64,000 nt of DNA from Sphingomonas sp. Lineage in GTDB: Bacteria; Pseudomonadota; Alphaproteobacteria; Sphingomonadales; Sphingomonadaceae. Position 1 is the stretch's first letter. Each line of letters begins with the position of its first letter. The DNA lies in assembly GCF_025353885.1 (NCBI RefSeq), contig NZ_JANXNX010000113.1, positions 1-64,000 on the forward strand, read 5' to 3'. Of this stretch, positions 63,439-64,000 are shown piece after piece. The translations under genes were made by a program, and so were the position numbers. The notes below the pieces were generated by a model. The model saw only the letters and a list, made by a program, of their open reading frames with translations. It ran no database searches and was not told the origin of the DNA.

Positions 63439-64000
63439 TCAAACCCGCAGATACCGAAAATACCACACCTCATGCCCCAGCCGCCGCGCCTTGCGTTCGT
63501 AGCGGGTCTCGACCCAGTCATCGGGGCGCGTCAGGAAATCGTGGGCGGCTTCGACCTGCCATGCAAAATCGCGCCGCGCGCCCATGATCATCATCGCGTG
63601 GGCGACATAGATCGGGTGATCGGTCCCGAACCGAAACTCCCCGCCGGGTTTCAGCTTGGCGGCAATCATGTCGATCGGGCCGGTGTTCATGAACCGCCGC
63701 TTGGCATGACGCGCCTTTGGCCACGGATCGGGGTGGAGCAGATAGACCGTCTCCAGCGACGCATCGGGCAGGCGGTTCAGCACGTCAAGCGCATCCCCCA
63801 TATGCAGCACGACATTGGTCAGGCCGCGTTCGTCGATATGCTGCAAGGCACCGACCATCCCGTTCAGGAACGGTTCGCAGCCGATAAACCCGCTGCCGGG
63901 CCGCATCCCCGCCTGTCCCGCCAGATGCTCGCCCGCGCCAAACCCGATCTCGAGCTCCAGCGGGCGATCGTCACCGAACAGCGCGACCGCGTTCAACGGC
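63439..64000 (-). CDS. trmB: tRNA (guanine-N7-)-methyltransferase, partial at window edge
   Basis: Methylates G46 of the tRNA variable loop with SAM. The visible 187 codons include motif I ELEIGFGAGEHLAG, the acidic GFIGCEPFLNGMV, and LLHPDPWPKARHAKRRF (motif IV-like), ending WYFRYLRV. The frame is open to the right edge, and the family usually has about 45-60 residues before motif I, so the start lies beyond position 64000. The coding part seen is intact. Confidence 0.93.
   Translation of the reverse strand, partial: PLNAVALFGDDRPLELEIGFGAGEHLAGQAGMRPGSGFIGCEPFLNGMVGALQHIDERGLTNVVLHMGDALDVLNRLPDASLETVYLLHPDPWPKARHAKRRFMNTGPIDMIAAKLKPGGEFRFGTDHPIYVAHAMMIMGARRDFAWQVEAAHDFLTRPDDWVETRYERKARRLGHEVWYFRYLRV

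Overview
The window looks like a chromosomal segment of an alphaproteobacterium of the Sphingomonadaceae (Sphingomonas or a close relative). The evidence is a GC-rich sequence, a giant NAD-dependent glutamate dehydrogenase, a circularly permuted two-piece tmRNA with tag ANDNEVLAIAA, an NDUFS4-like complex I subunit, a HisKA_2-type sensor kinase, a DIIVTA-type TonB receptor and GC-rich extragenic palindromes. No plasmid, phage, complete insertion sequence, CRISPR array or tRNA was recognised.

Layout. 0.1-9.7 kb: NAD-GDH facing glutaryl-CoA dehydrogenase, then a GT4/GH130 carbohydrate pair on the minus strand. 10-22 kb (plus strand): branched-chain 2-oxoacid dehydrogenase E1alpha-E1beta-E2, an MFS exporter, an EVE-domain protein, a complete tripartite RND efflux pump and a PAP2 phosphatase. 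22-32.9 kb: ABC-F ATPase Uup, a small PepSY-like protein with a PhoP/PhoQ-type two-component system, an M13 metallopeptidase, chorismate mutase, polyprenyl diphosphate synthase, HrpB helicase and an NDUFS4-like protein. 33-38.6 kb: a coupled LemA-TPM-TPM-Nudix operon, MscL, an Rrf2 regulator, permuted ssrA, a small lipoprotein and a HisKA_2 kinase. 38.8-49.4 kb (minus): the conserved rimP-nusA-ylxR-infB-rbfA-truB-rpsO-pnp operon, carrying a vapBC module between rbfA and truB whose vapC is frameshifted. 49.4-53.8 kb: a gene-poor accessory stretch with an orphan protein, a PilZ protein, a SpoIIAA/STAS-like protein, a GNAT acetyltransferase, and decayed remnants of an ABC-transporter ATPase and an FAD monooxygenase. 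53.8-63.4 kb: a probable catabolic locus of TonB receptor, haem-site-bearing Vgb-like propeller lipoprotein, PQQ dehydrogenase, type-B carboxylesterase, TetR regulator and RidA. trmB runs off the right edge.

Most of the window is ordinary core genome. The parts most worth following up are the 53.8-63.4 kb periplasmic oxidation locus, with its fusion of a CarboxypepD_reg-like domain, a CMMCH haem site and a Vgb-like propeller; the twin hairpins with nearly identical 14-nt loops after ssrA; the GC-rich palindromes that sit in frame inside a histidine kinase and YlxR; and the broken vapC coupled to truB.
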